NCBI RefSeq assembly: GCF_050402865.1
Contig: NZ_BAABMF010000002.1
Coordinates: 124,001-188,000 of the forward strand
Direction of reading: 5' to 3'
DNA: 64,000 nt
Source of the DNA: Clostridium_AF sediminicola
GTDB lineage: Bacteria; Bacillota; Clostridia; Clostridiales; Clostridiaceae
Shown in pieces: positions 24,893 to 32,993 of the stretch. A program made the position numbers and the translations under genes. The notes beneath the pieces were generated by a model, which searched no databases, had not been told where the DNA came from, and worked only from the letters and a program-made list of their open reading frames with translations. The first letter of the stretch is position 1, and every line of letters begins with the position of its first letter.

Positions 24893-24907
24893 GCAATTAT
24901 TATACCA
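24893..24907 (-). promoter_or_regulatory. Sigma-54 (-24/-12) promoter of the symporter operon
   Basis: Minus strand TGGTAT, 5 bases, TTGCT: GG and GC are in the exact -24/-12 spacing (TTGC at 24893-24896). It lies about 75 bases before the start of the small membrane gene and 130-180 bp from the activator sites at 25035-25074. Confidence 0.78.
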
Positions 24908-25034
24908 ATATATTTTTAAATATAGATAAGTACTAGCCCGCTCTTTTCTATAGCGTTTCATATGATTATATACCTTTTATTGATTATATTATCAAAACAT
25001 TTTCCCAAATGTGAATCAAGCCTGCTTTTCAACT

Positions 25035-25074
25035 AATGTAACAAGGTTGTTACATTTTTATATTATGTTACATT
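25035..25074. promoter_or_regulatory. Upstream activator site of the symporter operon
   Basis: A perfect palindrome, AATGTAACAA-GG-TTGTTACATT (25035-25056), is followed by ATGTTACATT (25065-25074). The two TGTTACA units are 18 bp apart, as upstream of the flavodoxin operon. The remaining bases of the 315-base gap between symporter operon and NHL gene hold only the promoter and the terminator at 25089-25115. Confidence 0.72.
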
Positions 25075-25088
25075 ATTATTTTCAAAAA

Positions 25089-25115
25089 TAAGAGAGCACT
25101 TAAAATACTCTCTTA
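25089..25115 (-). terminator. Terminator after the NHL fragment
   Basis: Stem TAAGAGAG (25089-25096) with CTCTCTTA (25108-25115), followed on the minus strand by five T residues. Confidence 0.75.
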
Positions 25116-25134
25116 AAAGATACTTAATAAGTGT

Positions 25135-25362
25135 TTATGGAACAAATTTGATTACTCTGTTGAGTAAAGTATCAACAGTATAAACTTCTCCATTATCGCC
25201 ACATGCAATACCTTGAGGTGAGAAGAAATCACCATCGCTACCACTGAATTTTCCCCATTTTTCTCCAAAAGTGCCATTACCAGTCCCCCAATTTTCTAAA
25301 GGATCAGAAACATTACTGGCATTAACTCCTACACTTAAAAACATAAGTGTAACAATAATCAA
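25135..25362 (-). CDS. Short secreted NHL-repeat protein, probably truncated
   Basis: Frame of 75 residues starting at TTG 25362. It opens with a hydrophobic secretion-like stretch (LIIVTLMFLSVGVNASN), then GTFGEKWGKFSG and one NHL-repeat signature, FSPQGIACGDNGEVYTVDT, ending NRVIKFVP. NHL beta-propellers need about six such repeats, so this is the first blade only. No ribosome site is visible before the TTG and an in-frame stop lies 13 codons upstream. It has its own terminator. I read it as the 5' end of a gene that lost its remainder; a short functional product cannot be excluded. Confidence 0.5.
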   Translation of the reverse strand: MIIVTLMFLSVGVNASNVSDPLENWGTGNGTFGEKWGKFSGSDGDFFSPQGIACGDNGEVYTVDTLLNRVIKFVP

Positions 25363-25535
25363 GGTAAATGTTACATGTATTGTATTTATTGTTACTATTC
25401 ACCCAAAAACAAAAATATTATTCCCTCTATTAAGCTTTTTAAGGTATGACAACTTATTAGTGACTTAAAAAAACTCTTTCCAGTTATATGATAAAATTCT
25501 ACATATAACAATATCTTTTAGAAAGGATGATAACA

Positions 25536-25682
25536 TTGAGCAAGTACTTTAGTTCAGATATTAATCCAAGTGTACGTCTTCCTATTAGCAAACTAAATTA
25601 TTCACTTAGCTTGAGTAAACATGTGCGTCGCCTCACACGCTCTTCGACAGAACCGTACATGAATTTGTCTAACAATTCATAA
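25536..25682 (+). CDS. Short orphan reading frame interrupted by a foreign segment
   Basis: From TTG 25536, 8 bases after AAAGGATG, the frame starts MSKYFSSDINPSVRLPIS and runs 48 codons. Its last 20 codons lie in the group II intron-like segment 25621-25680, so the original protein was probably longer and was cut by that insertion. I do not recognise the N-terminal sequence. It should be treated as a gene fragment. Confidence 0.35.
   Translation: MSKYFSSDINPSVRLPISKLNYSLSLSKHVRRLTRSSTEPYMNLSNNS
25621..25680 (-). mobile_element. Group II intron 3'-end remnant (domain V/VI-like)
   Basis: The minus strand reads ATGAATT-loop-AAATTCAT, GTACGGTTCTGTCGAAGAGC, then GTGTGAGGCGACGCAC. The ATGTACGGTTC block is the 3' half of bacterial group II intron domain V, and the next stem-loop resembles domain VI. 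The partner GAGCCGT of domain V and everything upstream, including the reverse transcriptase, are missing. It cannot splice. Confidence 0.5.
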
Positions 25683-25705
25683 AAATATTTAATCAAAAAT
25701 GAAAA

Positions 25706-25851
25706 TGGCTATCGCTATCGAATATATATATGCGAGTTGATAGTATAGCCTTTGTTGAAGGTGTAAATAGAATTCAAATAATTATATGAAAACAAGCATC
25801 TTAAAAAAGAGTGGATCATCCCATACAAAGGGTTATAATCCACTCTTTTTT
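25706..25851 (+). mobile_element. Insertion-sequence remnant with transposase-like tail and terminator
   Basis: A plus-strand piece, DSIAFVEGVNRIQIII then TGA (25737-25799), resembles the EG-x-N-N-x-I-K segment near the C-terminus of DDE transposases such as ISL3. It is followed by a perfect 14-bp hairpin, AAAAAAGAGTGGAT (25803-25816) with its inverse (25838-25851). A further stem GGCTAT/ATAGCC lies at 25707-25750. The rest of the 660 bases between 25363 and 26024 holds no supportable gene. Confidence 0.35.
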
Positions 25852-26024
25852 ATTCATAAGTTGAATATTATATAATAAACAAATTAGGCAAAAAATCTAA
25901 GAAAAAAGTACGTAAAACATCACTGTTAATACTAAAAAATATTTAAATAACAGAAATTGAATTGGTTAAAATAGCAAGTTTACTCTTTATAATTATTGCT
26001 TTACTATAACATTTTATATGCCTT

Positions 26025-26915
26025 CTATAAAAATTCTTTAATGGAACTAACCACCTTCTCAAGGCAGTCTATAAATGGAGAATGTCCTGAATCCTCTAAA
26101 ATTACTAGCTTTGCTTCTTCACCCAAAGCTGCGGCTATTTCTTCTCCCATTCGTCTTGGTACTACTAGATCCCTATCTCCTTGGAATACTATAGTAGGAA
26201 CTTTTATTTTTTCAATATCTCCAGTGCCTTCTACAACACCATTGTGTATATTTGATATATTAAACCTAGTTAAAGCGTAATCTACGTCTACTAGATTTCT
26301 TTGTGTTAACATATCATCAAGATATTCTTCGTATTTTTCTTCTACTGGCCTATTTTTTGTATAAATCAATGCATTCCAAACAACCCTATAAGTTTTTTTA
26401 TCTCTATTTTTAATGGCATTTAATATAGGTACTACTTGTATAGGATCTTTAGCTATCTCTTCTTTTGTTCTTAAGAATTCACCAATTATTGGTTGTCCTT
26501 TTTTATCTTTCTTAAAAATTGGGTAACCTGTTATTCCAACAGATTCTATTAATACTAGTTTTTCTACATAATCAGGATAATCAGCTGCAAAATGCAATGC
26601 AACACCCCCACCAGTAGACCATCCTGCAAGTGCAAAGCATTTAATGTCAAGCTTATCTACAAACATTTTAACATCTTCCGAGAAATCCTTAAGTGAATCT
26701 ATAGCTTTATTATACGTAGATACACCAAAACCTCTTAAGTCAATAGCATAAATTTTAAAATCATTCTCAAGCTTTTCCATTACTATATCCCAATGTTTAG
26801 AAGATGTCATATTCCCATGAATGAGTACCAATGTTTTATCGCCTCTACCGCATTCTCTATAGCCAAGTGTTTCTCCGTTATCAATTTGCACTTTCTTTAA
26901 CTCAAAATTATTCAT
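26025..26915 (-). CDS. Alpha/beta hydrolase
   Basis: The protein has 296 residues. Oxyanion hole VLIHGNMTSSKHWD, nucleophile elbow GWSTGGGVALH (Ser at about 98), an Asp in FQGDRDLVVP and the final His in LEDSGHSPFID give a full triad. It resembles haloperoxidase/lactonase-type or 2-hydroxy-6-ketodienoate hydrolases. ATG 26915 follows AAAAGGAGG by 9 bases. A longer frame to 26966 would run through a sigma-54 promoter and is rejected. The gene lies alone, with no other sigma-54-linked gene downstream. Substrate unknown. Confidence 0.87.
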   Translation of the reverse strand: MNNFELKKVQIDNGETLGYRECGRGDKTLVLIHGNMTSSKHWDIVMEKLENDFKIYAIDLRGFGVSTYNKAIDSLKDFSEDVKMFVDKLDIKCFALAGWSTGGGVALHFAADYPDYVEKLVLIESVGITGYPIFKKDKKGQPIIGEFLRTKEEIAKDPIQVVPILNAIKNRDKKTYRVVWNALIYTKNRPVEEKYEEYLDDMLTQRNLVDVDYALTRFNISNIHNGVVEGTGDIEKIKVPTIVFQGDRDLVVPRRMGEEIAAALGEEAKLVILEDSGHSPFIDCLEKVVSSIKEFL

Positions 26916-26943
26916 TTGTAAAACCTCCTTTTGAATTAATTTA

Positions 26944-26958
26944 GCAAAAACCATGCCA
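26944..26958 (-). promoter_or_regulatory. Sigma-54 (-24/-12) promoter of the alpha/beta hydrolase
   Basis: Minus strand TGGCAT, GGTTT, TTGCT matches the consensus TGGCAC-N5-TTGCA almost exactly (TTGC at 26944-26947). Transcription would start near 26932, about 17 bases before the ATG, with the ribosome site AAGGAGG in between. No TGTTACA site is seen upstream. Confidence 0.75.
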
Positions 26959-27030
26959 CCATCCAATAGTTCTATCTATGGTATATATAGATTCTATATA
27001 ATTATATGAAAACTTCTTATTAATAAATGC

Positions 27031-27067
27031 AAAAAGACTGTTTATACACCAAGTGTATAAACAGTCT
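27031..27067 (-). terminator. Terminator of ribU
   Basis: Perfect 15-bp stem AGACTGTTTATACAC (27035-27049) with its inverse (27053-27067), followed on the minus strand by TTTTT. Confidence 0.88.
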
Positions 27068-27072
27068 CAATA

Positions 27073-27702
27073 TTATCTATATGCTGTTTTCTTTTGATCA
27101 GCTGTTAACTCTTCACTTTGAAGATAACCCGAAACAGATTTGTATACAGGTATTGTTATAGCTGCAACTACTACACCTTTTAATAAATTGAAAGGTAAAA
27201 TTGAAAGTAATACAAAATCTAATAAACTATCTATATTCGAATTTACCGCAGCTCCCATTCCAATGAATGCTTCTACAGGCATCTTAAATGCAACTGAATA
27301 TAAAGGTAAGAATACAAAATAATTTAATACTGTTGCACCTATTGAAAATGCCAAAACTCCTGCAAATAAACTTATGATTGCCATTTTCTTAGTTTTATTC
27401 AATTTATATATATAACCAGAAACTAAAACAAAAATTGCACCTACTGTAAAGTTAGCAAATTCTCCAACAAATCCTGATGAAGTTCCTTTAAGAATTAAAA
27501 TAAGTATGTTCTTAAATAATTCAATTGCAACTCCGGCTATAGGCCCCATTGCAAATGCCCCTAATAATGCTGGAAGATCACTTATATCAATTTTCAAGAA
27601 AGCCGGGAAAATTGGAAGTGGAACGTCGATAAACATTAATAAAAACGCCATAACCGATAATAATGAAATTTTAACCATTCTGTTTAATTTAATATTTTTC
27701 AT
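27073..27702 (-). CDS. ribU: ECF transporter riboflavin-specific S component RibU
   Basis: Membrane protein of 209 residues with six hydrophobic helices. The N-terminal KISLLSVMAFLLMFIDVPLP, then FLKIDISDLPALLGAF and GPIAGVAIELFKNIL, match RibU, which binds riboflavin and docks on the shared EcfAA'T energising module (not in this window). The gene is preceded by an FMN riboswitch and terminator, which confirms the substrate group. ATG 27702 follows AGGAGGG by 8 bases; a TTG two codons earlier is less well placed. A hairpin repeat lies in its leader between the riboswitch terminator and the start. Confidence 0.95.
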   Translation of the reverse strand: MKNIKLNRMVKISLLSVMAFLLMFIDVPLPIFPAFLKIDISDLPALLGAFAMGPIAGVAIELFKNILILILKGTSSGFVGEFANFTVGAIFVLVSGYIYKLNKTKKMAIISLFAGVLAFSIGATVLNYFVFLPLYSVAFKMPVEAFIGMGAAVNSNIDSLLDFVLLSILPFNLLKGVVVAAITIPVYKSVSGYLQSEELTADQKKTAYR

Positions 27703-27741
27703 GTGCAAAACCCTCCTAATTTTTTATTCTTCAAGAAAATA

Positions 27742-27839
27742 AGGATAAGCCACTTCAACTATTAATCTATGCAAGTCCAAAACTCATTAATACCTGTGAT
27801 TTTATACATGTATAGATTAAGTTTACGCAAGGTTTACCT
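27742..27839. repeat. Hairpin repeat with conserved loop, copy 2
   Basis: Same layout as 4925-5021: CACTTCAACTATTAATCTAT, then a stem TTAATCTAT (27762-27770) with ATAGATTAA (27812-27820), loop part CAAAACTCATTAATACCTG, and outer arms AGGATAAGCC (27742) and GGTTTACCT (to 27839). It lies in the transcribed leader of ribU, in the opposite direction to the gene. Confidence 0.65.
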
Positions 27840-27863
27840 ATAAAATTAGAGGTTAGTATAAAT

Positions 27864-27892
27864 AAAAAAGTCCTGACGATAAACATCAGGAC
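27864..27892 (-). terminator. Expression-platform terminator of the FMN riboswitch
   Basis: Stem GTCCTGA (27870-27876) with TCAGGAC (27886-27892), followed on the minus strand by six T residues. It lies about 20 bases after the aptamer and 160 bases before the ribU start, so FMN binding should stop transcription here. Confidence 0.85.
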
Positions 27893-27910
27893 GTAATAAC
27901 ATAATTATAC

Positions 27911-28022
27911 TTATACCCTCTACCATCCAGACTTTACTGTCGGTCTTGGAGTTTCACCAAGTCAGCCTTTCGGCTCGCGGACTATAACCGCCGGTCGGGA
28001 ATTTCACCCTGCCCTGAAGATA
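27911..28022 (-). promoter_or_regulatory. FMN riboswitch (RFN element)
   Basis: The minus strand carries the full conserved set: ATCTTCAGGGCAGGGTGAAA, TTCCCGACCGGCGGT, GTCCGCGAGCC, a TTGG-AAA-CCAA arm, ACCGACAGT and AGTCTGGATGG. All six helices of the RFN aptamer can be drawn. It controls ribU. Confidence 0.97.
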
Positions 28023-28077
28023 TTTTATTCTATTTTATAAGATAATTATAACAACTCTTTTCGTTATAATCAAGCTT

Positions 28078-30243
28078 TTATTGTTTAATATTTTTCATTG
28101 ATAATGATATTCTTCCTCTTTTTTCATCAACATCAATAATTTCTACATTCACCACATCACCTACTTTAACAATATCAAGTGGATGCTTTACAAATGAGTC
28201 TGATAATTGACTAATATGTACCAAACCATCTTGATGCACTCCTATATCTACAAATGCACCAAAATCTGCAACATTTCTAACAGTGCCTGCAAGAACCATA
28301 CCCGGTTTTAATTGATTCATTTCAATAACCCCTTGTTTAAGTATTGGTTTTGGTAATTCTTCTCTAGGATCTCTACCTGGCTTTTTAATTTCTTTTAATA
28401 TATCTTTTAAAGTTGGAACTCCAATTCCTATACTTTCAGATAATTTTTCTAAGCCATAAAGTTCAGCAGTTTTATCTATAATACTAATATCTTCTTTACC
28501 TATTTGGTTCTCTTGATATTTCAAAGTAGCTAACAAAGCTTTGGTTGCTTTATATGATTCTGGATGAACTGCTGTATTATCAAGTACTTCTTTACTCTCT
28601 GGTACTCTTAGGAAACCAGCACATTGCTCAAAAGCTTTTGGTCCAAGTCTTTTAACTTTTAAAAGCTGCTTCCTAGTAGTAAATTTACCATTCTCTTCTC
28701 TATATGCTACTATATTATCTGCAATAGAAGATGATATTCCTGATATATATGATAGCAAAGCTGGTGTTGCTATGTTTAAATCTACCCCTACACTATTTAC
28801 CGAATCTTCAACTACACCTTTTAATGATTCATCTAGTTTCTTCTGTGTAACATCATGCTGATACTGGCCAACTCCTATTGATTTTGGATCAATTTTCACA
28901 AGTTCAGCTAGAGGATCCTGTAGTCTTCTAGAAATAGATATAGCTCCTCTAATAGAAACATCTATATCTGGATATTCTTTAGATGCTAATTTTGATGCTG
29001 AGTATACTGATGCTCCTGCTTCTGAAACTATAACATAAGAAAGATTAACACCTTTTTCTTCTCTAACTTCTTTTATCAATTGAGCGATAACTTCTTCTGA
29101 CTCTCTACTAGCAGTACCGTTTCCAAGAGAAATAACCTGTACTCCATGTTTATATACTAATTCTTTTAATTTTTTAATAGAACCTTTTACATCATTTTGT
29201 GGAGCTGTCGCATAAACAGTTGCTATATCTAATAGTTTTCCTGTTTCATCTAATACAGCAATTTTACAGCCGGTTCTGAAGCCAGGGTCATAACCTAATA
29301 CAACATTACCCTTAATGGGTGCTTGCATTAATAAAGCCTTTAAATTGGCTTTAAAGATACCTATAGCCCCTTCTTCCCCTTTGTCAGTAAGTTCTGATCT
29401 AATTTCTCTTTCAATAGATGGATAAATCAATCTTTTTAGTGAATCAGCTGCACTTTCTTCAATATATTTATCTGTAATATCATTATTTTTCAGAGAATTC
29501 TTTTTTAAATATCCAAGGATTCTTTCTATGTCAGCCTCTATTTTAACAGAAAGAATTTTTTCTTTTTCCCCTCTATTTATAGCAAGTATTCTATGAGATG
29601 GTATTTTTATAACTGGTTCTTCATAATTATAATACATTTCATATGGATTCGTTTCTTTACTATCTCCGGAAGACTTAATCTTGCCTGTTTTTCTAACAAA
29701 ATCTCTTATCCATTTTCTATATTCCGCTTCATCTGATATCATTTCAGCAATTATATCCTTTGCTCCTTTAAAAGCATCTTCAACAGAATTCACTTCATTT
29801 TCTTCATTAATAAATTCAGCAGCTAATTTTTCTAAATCTTCCTTGAATTCACCACTATATATTACCGCTGCTAACGGTTTTAATCCCTTTTCCACTGCAA
29901 TTGTTGCTCTTGTTCTTTTCTTTGCTTTATAAGGTCTATATAAATCTTCAACTTCAGTTAATGTCTCCGAATTCTCTATACTCATCCTAAGTTCATCTGT
30001 TAACTTCTCTTGTTCTTCAATAATTCTAATAACATCACTTTTTCTATCTTCTAAGTTTCTAAGGTATGTTAGTCTCTCATACAAGTTTCTTAGTATCTCG
30101 TCATCTAATCCACCAGTTTTTTCTTTTCTGTATCTAGCAATAAATGGAACAGTATTTCCATCATCTAGTAGAGCCAATACATTCTCTATCTGTTTTTTTG
30201 AAATATTAAATTCTTTAACTAATTTGTTTACTATAATACTCAT
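28078..30243 (-). CDS. tex: Tex-family transcription accessory/RNA-binding protein
   Basis: The protein has 721 residues. An N-terminal helical Tex domain (QIENVLALLDDGNTVPFIAR) is followed by a YqgF RNase H-like domain (VVLGYDPGFRTGCKIAVLD, about 320-450), helix-hairpin-helix repeats (about 490-560) and a C-terminal S1 RNA-binding domain (LKPGMVLAGTVRNVADFGAF, about 648-718). This order and length are those of Tex, a nucleic-acid-binding protein involved in transcription and expression of toxins in some species. ATG 30243. A weak hairpin at about 28043-28068 may end the transcript. Confidence 0.96.
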   Translation of the reverse strand: MSIIVNKLVKEFNISKKQIENVLALLDDGNTVPFIARYRKEKTGGLDDEILRNLYERLTYLRNLEDRKSDVIRIIEEQEKLTDELRMSIENSETLTEVEDLYRPYKAKKRTRATIAVEKGLKPLAAVIYSGEFKEDLEKLAAEFINEENEVNSVEDAFKGAKDIIAEMISDEAEYRKWIRDFVRKTGKIKSSGDSKETNPYEMYYNYEEPVIKIPSHRILAINRGEKEKILSVKIEADIERILGYLKKNSLKNNDITDKYIEESAADSLKRLIYPSIEREIRSELTDKGEEGAIGIFKANLKALLMQAPIKGNVVLGYDPGFRTGCKIAVLDETGKLLDIATVYATAPQNDVKGSIKKLKELVYKHGVQVISLGNGTASRESEEVIAQLIKEVREEKGVNLSYVIVSEAGASVYSASKLASKEYPDIDVSIRGAISISRRLQDPLAELVKIDPKSIGVGQYQHDVTQKKLDESLKGVVEDSVNSVGVDLNIATPALLSYISGISSSIADNIVAYREENGKFTTRKQLLKVKRLGPKAFEQCAGFLRVPESKEVLDNTAVHPESYKATKALLATLKYQENQIGKEDISIIDKTAELYGLEKLSESIGIGVPTLKDILKEIKKPGRDPREELPKPILKQGVIEMNQLKPGMVLAGTVRNVADFGAFVDIGVHQDGLVHISQLSDSFVKHPLDIVKVGDVVNVEIIDVDEKRGRISLSMKNIKQ

Positions 30244-30414
30244 CTTAACACATCCTTACGATAATGATTAGTTGACAGTTCAAAGTTCACAGCAGATTAT
30301 CTGTCCTTAGCTTACATTATTTTATACCATAAAAGTTAAAAAGTCCATTATTTCATCATAATGGAAGCCTGCATAGGCATAAACTATATAAAAAAACTTT
30401 ATAAGGAGCTTTTT

Positions 30415-31749
30415 ATGAAAAGATTATTAAATCAAATTATTTTATCTTTTGCATTATTAATGTTTACGCTTAGTTATGGAGTAAATTCTTCTATACATAG
30501 TTTTAATGTTGAAAACACATATGAAAATATTAAATATATTTCCTCTGATTATTTTAAGGGTAGGTTAACTGGAACTATAGAAAATAAAGAAATTGAAGAA
30601 TACATTAAATTAAAATTTATTGAAAATGATTTAAAGCCATTTATGGGTGAATACACAGATTCATTTAATACAAGTTTTCCAAAAAAAATTGATGGAGAAC
30701 CTTATTTATTCGTTTCTGATGGAAAAGGTAATAAAATCGAAGAATTTTCATATGGAAAAGATTTTAAAGAGGATATGATAAATTTCAAAAATAATACATT
30801 TACTTTTTCTAAAAATTCTGAAATTTTCATGAGAGAAAACATGCTTCAAGCTAATACAGGCAAAGATTATTTTTTGTTATACTCATCTCAAGAACATAAT
30901 CTTAACTTCAGAAGTTCCTTTATGCATGATTCCCCTTGGAGTATGGCCATAGTACTTTCTGATACTGCGTTAACCTCTATAAAAGATTATATAAACAACG
31001 GATACTATATTAATTGTTTTATTCCATATGAAATTTCAGAAACAACTGCTAGAAATATTATGGGCCTTATCCCAGGTGAATCAAATAAAGATCCAATTAT
31101 AATAACTGCTCACTTTGATCATTTAGGAGTAGATTTGGATAACAATATTTACTCAGGTGCTCTTGATAACGCTTCCGGAACATCATTTATTTTAGAACTA
31201 ATAAATTATGTAAATTCTTTAGGAACTCCTAAAAGAGATATTTTATTTGTAGCATTCAATGCTGAAGAATTCGGTTGTTTAGGTTCAGAAGCCTTTGTTG
31301 AAAAATATAAAGATAACATTCTTAGAAGTAAAGTTTTTAATTTTGATATGATTGGCTCTAATAATGCAGTCCCTCTTAGCATAATGGGAGGTATAAATGA
31401 TAATGAAACGAATCTATTTATGCGCTCTGTAACTGGAACGTGTGCTGATGAAGATGTAAAATATAATTATTTGTTTCAAAACTCTTCAGATCACAAATCT
31501 TTTAGAGAAAAAAATATTGATGCTATTACTTTTTGCGACAATGACCTTTCACTTATACACACACCAAATGATACCGTAGAAAATATTAGTTTAGAGAATA
31601 TTTATAGATGTTATAATGTCGCTTCAAAAGAAATAATTAAATATGCCTATAAAGGGAACCCCTTATTACTTTATTACAAAGAAATAATGTCAATCAGCAT
31701 CTTTATAATAATTATAATTTTCTTTAAAAATTTATTTCAAAATAAATAA
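30415..31749 (+). CDS. M28-family zinc aminopeptidase, membrane-anchored
   Basis: The protein has 444 residues. Starts with a signal sequence or anchor (LLNQIILSFALLMFTLSYG), then a domain of about 220 residues with no motif, then the M28 catalytic domain: ITAHFDHLG (zinc His and Asp), SGALDNASG (bridging Asp), AFNAEEFGCLGS (catalytic Glu and zinc Glu), FNFDMIGS (zinc Asp) and SSDHKSF (zinc His). All ligands are present. A C-terminal hydrophobic segment (MSISIFIIIIIFFKNLF) would anchor it outside the membrane. ATG 30415 follows AAGGAG; the frame upstream to 30361 has no ribosome site. The protein probably trims peptides at the cell surface. Confidence 0.87.
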   Translation: MKRLLNQIILSFALLMFTLSYGVNSSIHSFNVENTYENIKYISSDYFKGRLTGTIENKEIEEYIKLKFIENDLKPFMGEYTDSFNTSFPKKIDGEPYLFVSDGKGNKIEEFSYGKDFKEDMINFKNNTFTFSKNSEIFMRENMLQANTGKDYFLLYSSQEHNLNFRSSFMHDSPWSMAIVLSDTALTSIKDYINNGYYINCFIPYEISETTARNIMGLIPGESNKDPIIITAHFDHLGVDLDNNIYSGALDNASGTSFILELINYVNSLGTPKRDILFVAFNAEEFGCLGSEAFVEKYKDNILRSKVFNFDMIGSNNAVPLSIMGGINDNETNLFMRSVTGTCADEDVKYNYLFQNSSDHKSFREKNIDAITFCDNDLSLIHTPNDTVENISLENIYRCYNVASKEIIKYAYKGNPLLLYYKEIMSISIFIIIIIFFKNLFQNK

Positions 31750-31780
31750 AACCAAATACGCAATTTTGTATATAATCCAG

Positions 31781-31858
31781 TGAAACTTAAATAACACAAG
31801 TTCCAAATCTCAGGCATCCATGAGTTTTGAACTTGTGTTATTGTTTAGTTGAATTAGT
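31781..31858. repeat. Hairpin repeat with conserved loop, copy 4 (inverted)
   Basis: Perfect 14-bp stem AATAACACAAGTTC (31790-31803) with GAACTTGTGTTATT (31829-31842). Read on the minus strand the loop is CAAAACTCATGGATGCCTGA, matching copies 1 and 2, and the flank CAACTAA also matches. The stem arms are unrelated in sequence to those of copies 1 and 2. It lies between the convergent M28 peptidase and prfB genes and may also act as terminator. Confidence 0.65.
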
Positions 31859-31867
31859 TCATCCATT

Positions 31868-32966
31868 TTATTTTTGTCTTAAATACTCAGTAATAAACAA
31901 ATCTAAATCTCCATCCATTACGGCATGAACATTTCCCGATTCTGCTCCAGTTCTATGATCTTTCACCATACTATATGGATGGAATACATAAGATCTTATC
32001 TGGCTTCCCCAAGCATTTTCCATTAGATTACCAGATAAATCCTCAATTCGTTCTTTATGTTCTCTTTCTTTTATCTCTACTAACTTTGCCTTCAACATAT
32101 TGAGAGCTGTTTCTCTATTAGAATGCTGACTTCGCTGATTCTGACACTGAACAACTATACCTGTTGGAATATGAGTTATTCTTACCGCTGACTCCGTTTT
32201 ATTTATATGTTGGCCACCAGCGCCACTAGCTCTATAGGTATCAACTTTTAAATCTTCCGATTTAATTTCAATATCTTGATCCTTTGTTAGTTCAGGAAGA
32301 ACTTCAACGGCCGCAAAAGATGTCTGTCTCTTTCCATTAGCGTTGAAGGGTGATATTCTAACTAATCGATGAATCCCTTTTTCTGCTTTTAAATATCCAT
32401 AAGCATGTTCACCAGTAACCTTAATTGTGGCACTCTTAACTCCAGCTTCTGTATCAGGAATATATTCCAACGTTTCTAAACTATATCCCTTGCTTTCAGC
32501 CCATCTTGAATACATTCTTAAAAGCATTTCATTCCAGTCTTGAGCATCTGATCCACCAGCTCCAGCATGAAGAGTCATAATAGCATTATTTTTATCATAT
32601 TCACCTGATAAAAGAATCTCAATTTTAAAATTCTCAATGCTATTTTTCAAAGTTTTTATATCATTTTTTATTTCATTTAAAGATGTTAAATCTTCTTCTT
32701 CATTACTTAATTCTATCAAAATTTCTGTATCTTCAATCTTATCTTTTACTAAAGTATATCTTTGAAGTTTGTTTTTTAAATTTTTTGTTTCTTGAGAAAT
32801 CATTTGCGCATTCTCAATGTCAGACCAAAAGTCTGGTTCCTGCATATTTTTCTCAAGTTCATCTATTCTAATTTCTATACCAGTTATGTCAAAGTGAAAC
32901 CCTCACTTCATCTAGTTCTCCTTTTAGCTGTTGAATAATACTTAAAAATTCATCTAGCCCATCCAT
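31868..32966 (-). CDS. prfB: Peptide chain release factor 2 (programmed +1 frameshift)
   Basis: Releases peptides at UGA and UAA. The first frame, ATG 32966, reads MDGLDEFLSIIQQ to VRVSL, then TGA at 32889-32891. Ribosomes slip on CTT-TGA-C and continue in the +1 frame to 31868, total 365 residues, the normal RF2 length. The stop-codon reading tripeptide SPF (RISPFNANGKRQ) and the catalytic GGQ (ASGAGGQHINKTES) are present. The gene follows secA on the same strand, as in other Firmicutes. The in-frame TGA is the standard autoregulation, not a mutation. Confidence 0.96.
32888..32906 (-). promoter_or_regulatory. prfB +1 frameshift site
   Basis: The minus strand reads GAGGGTTTCACTTTGAC. GAGGG acts as an internal Shine-Dalgarno-like stimulator, CTT is the slippery codon and TGA-C the weakly decoded stop. 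Low RF2 favours the slip, which makes full-length RF2. Confidence 0.9.
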
Positions 32967-32993
32967 TTATTTCACACCTTTCAAAACTATAAA

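Noticed and set aside
32888..32966. prfB looks like a broken gene with an in-frame TGA after 25 codons
   Set aside because: The CTT-TGA-C context with an upstream GAGGG is the known programmed +1 frameshift of RF2, and the summed length is normal.
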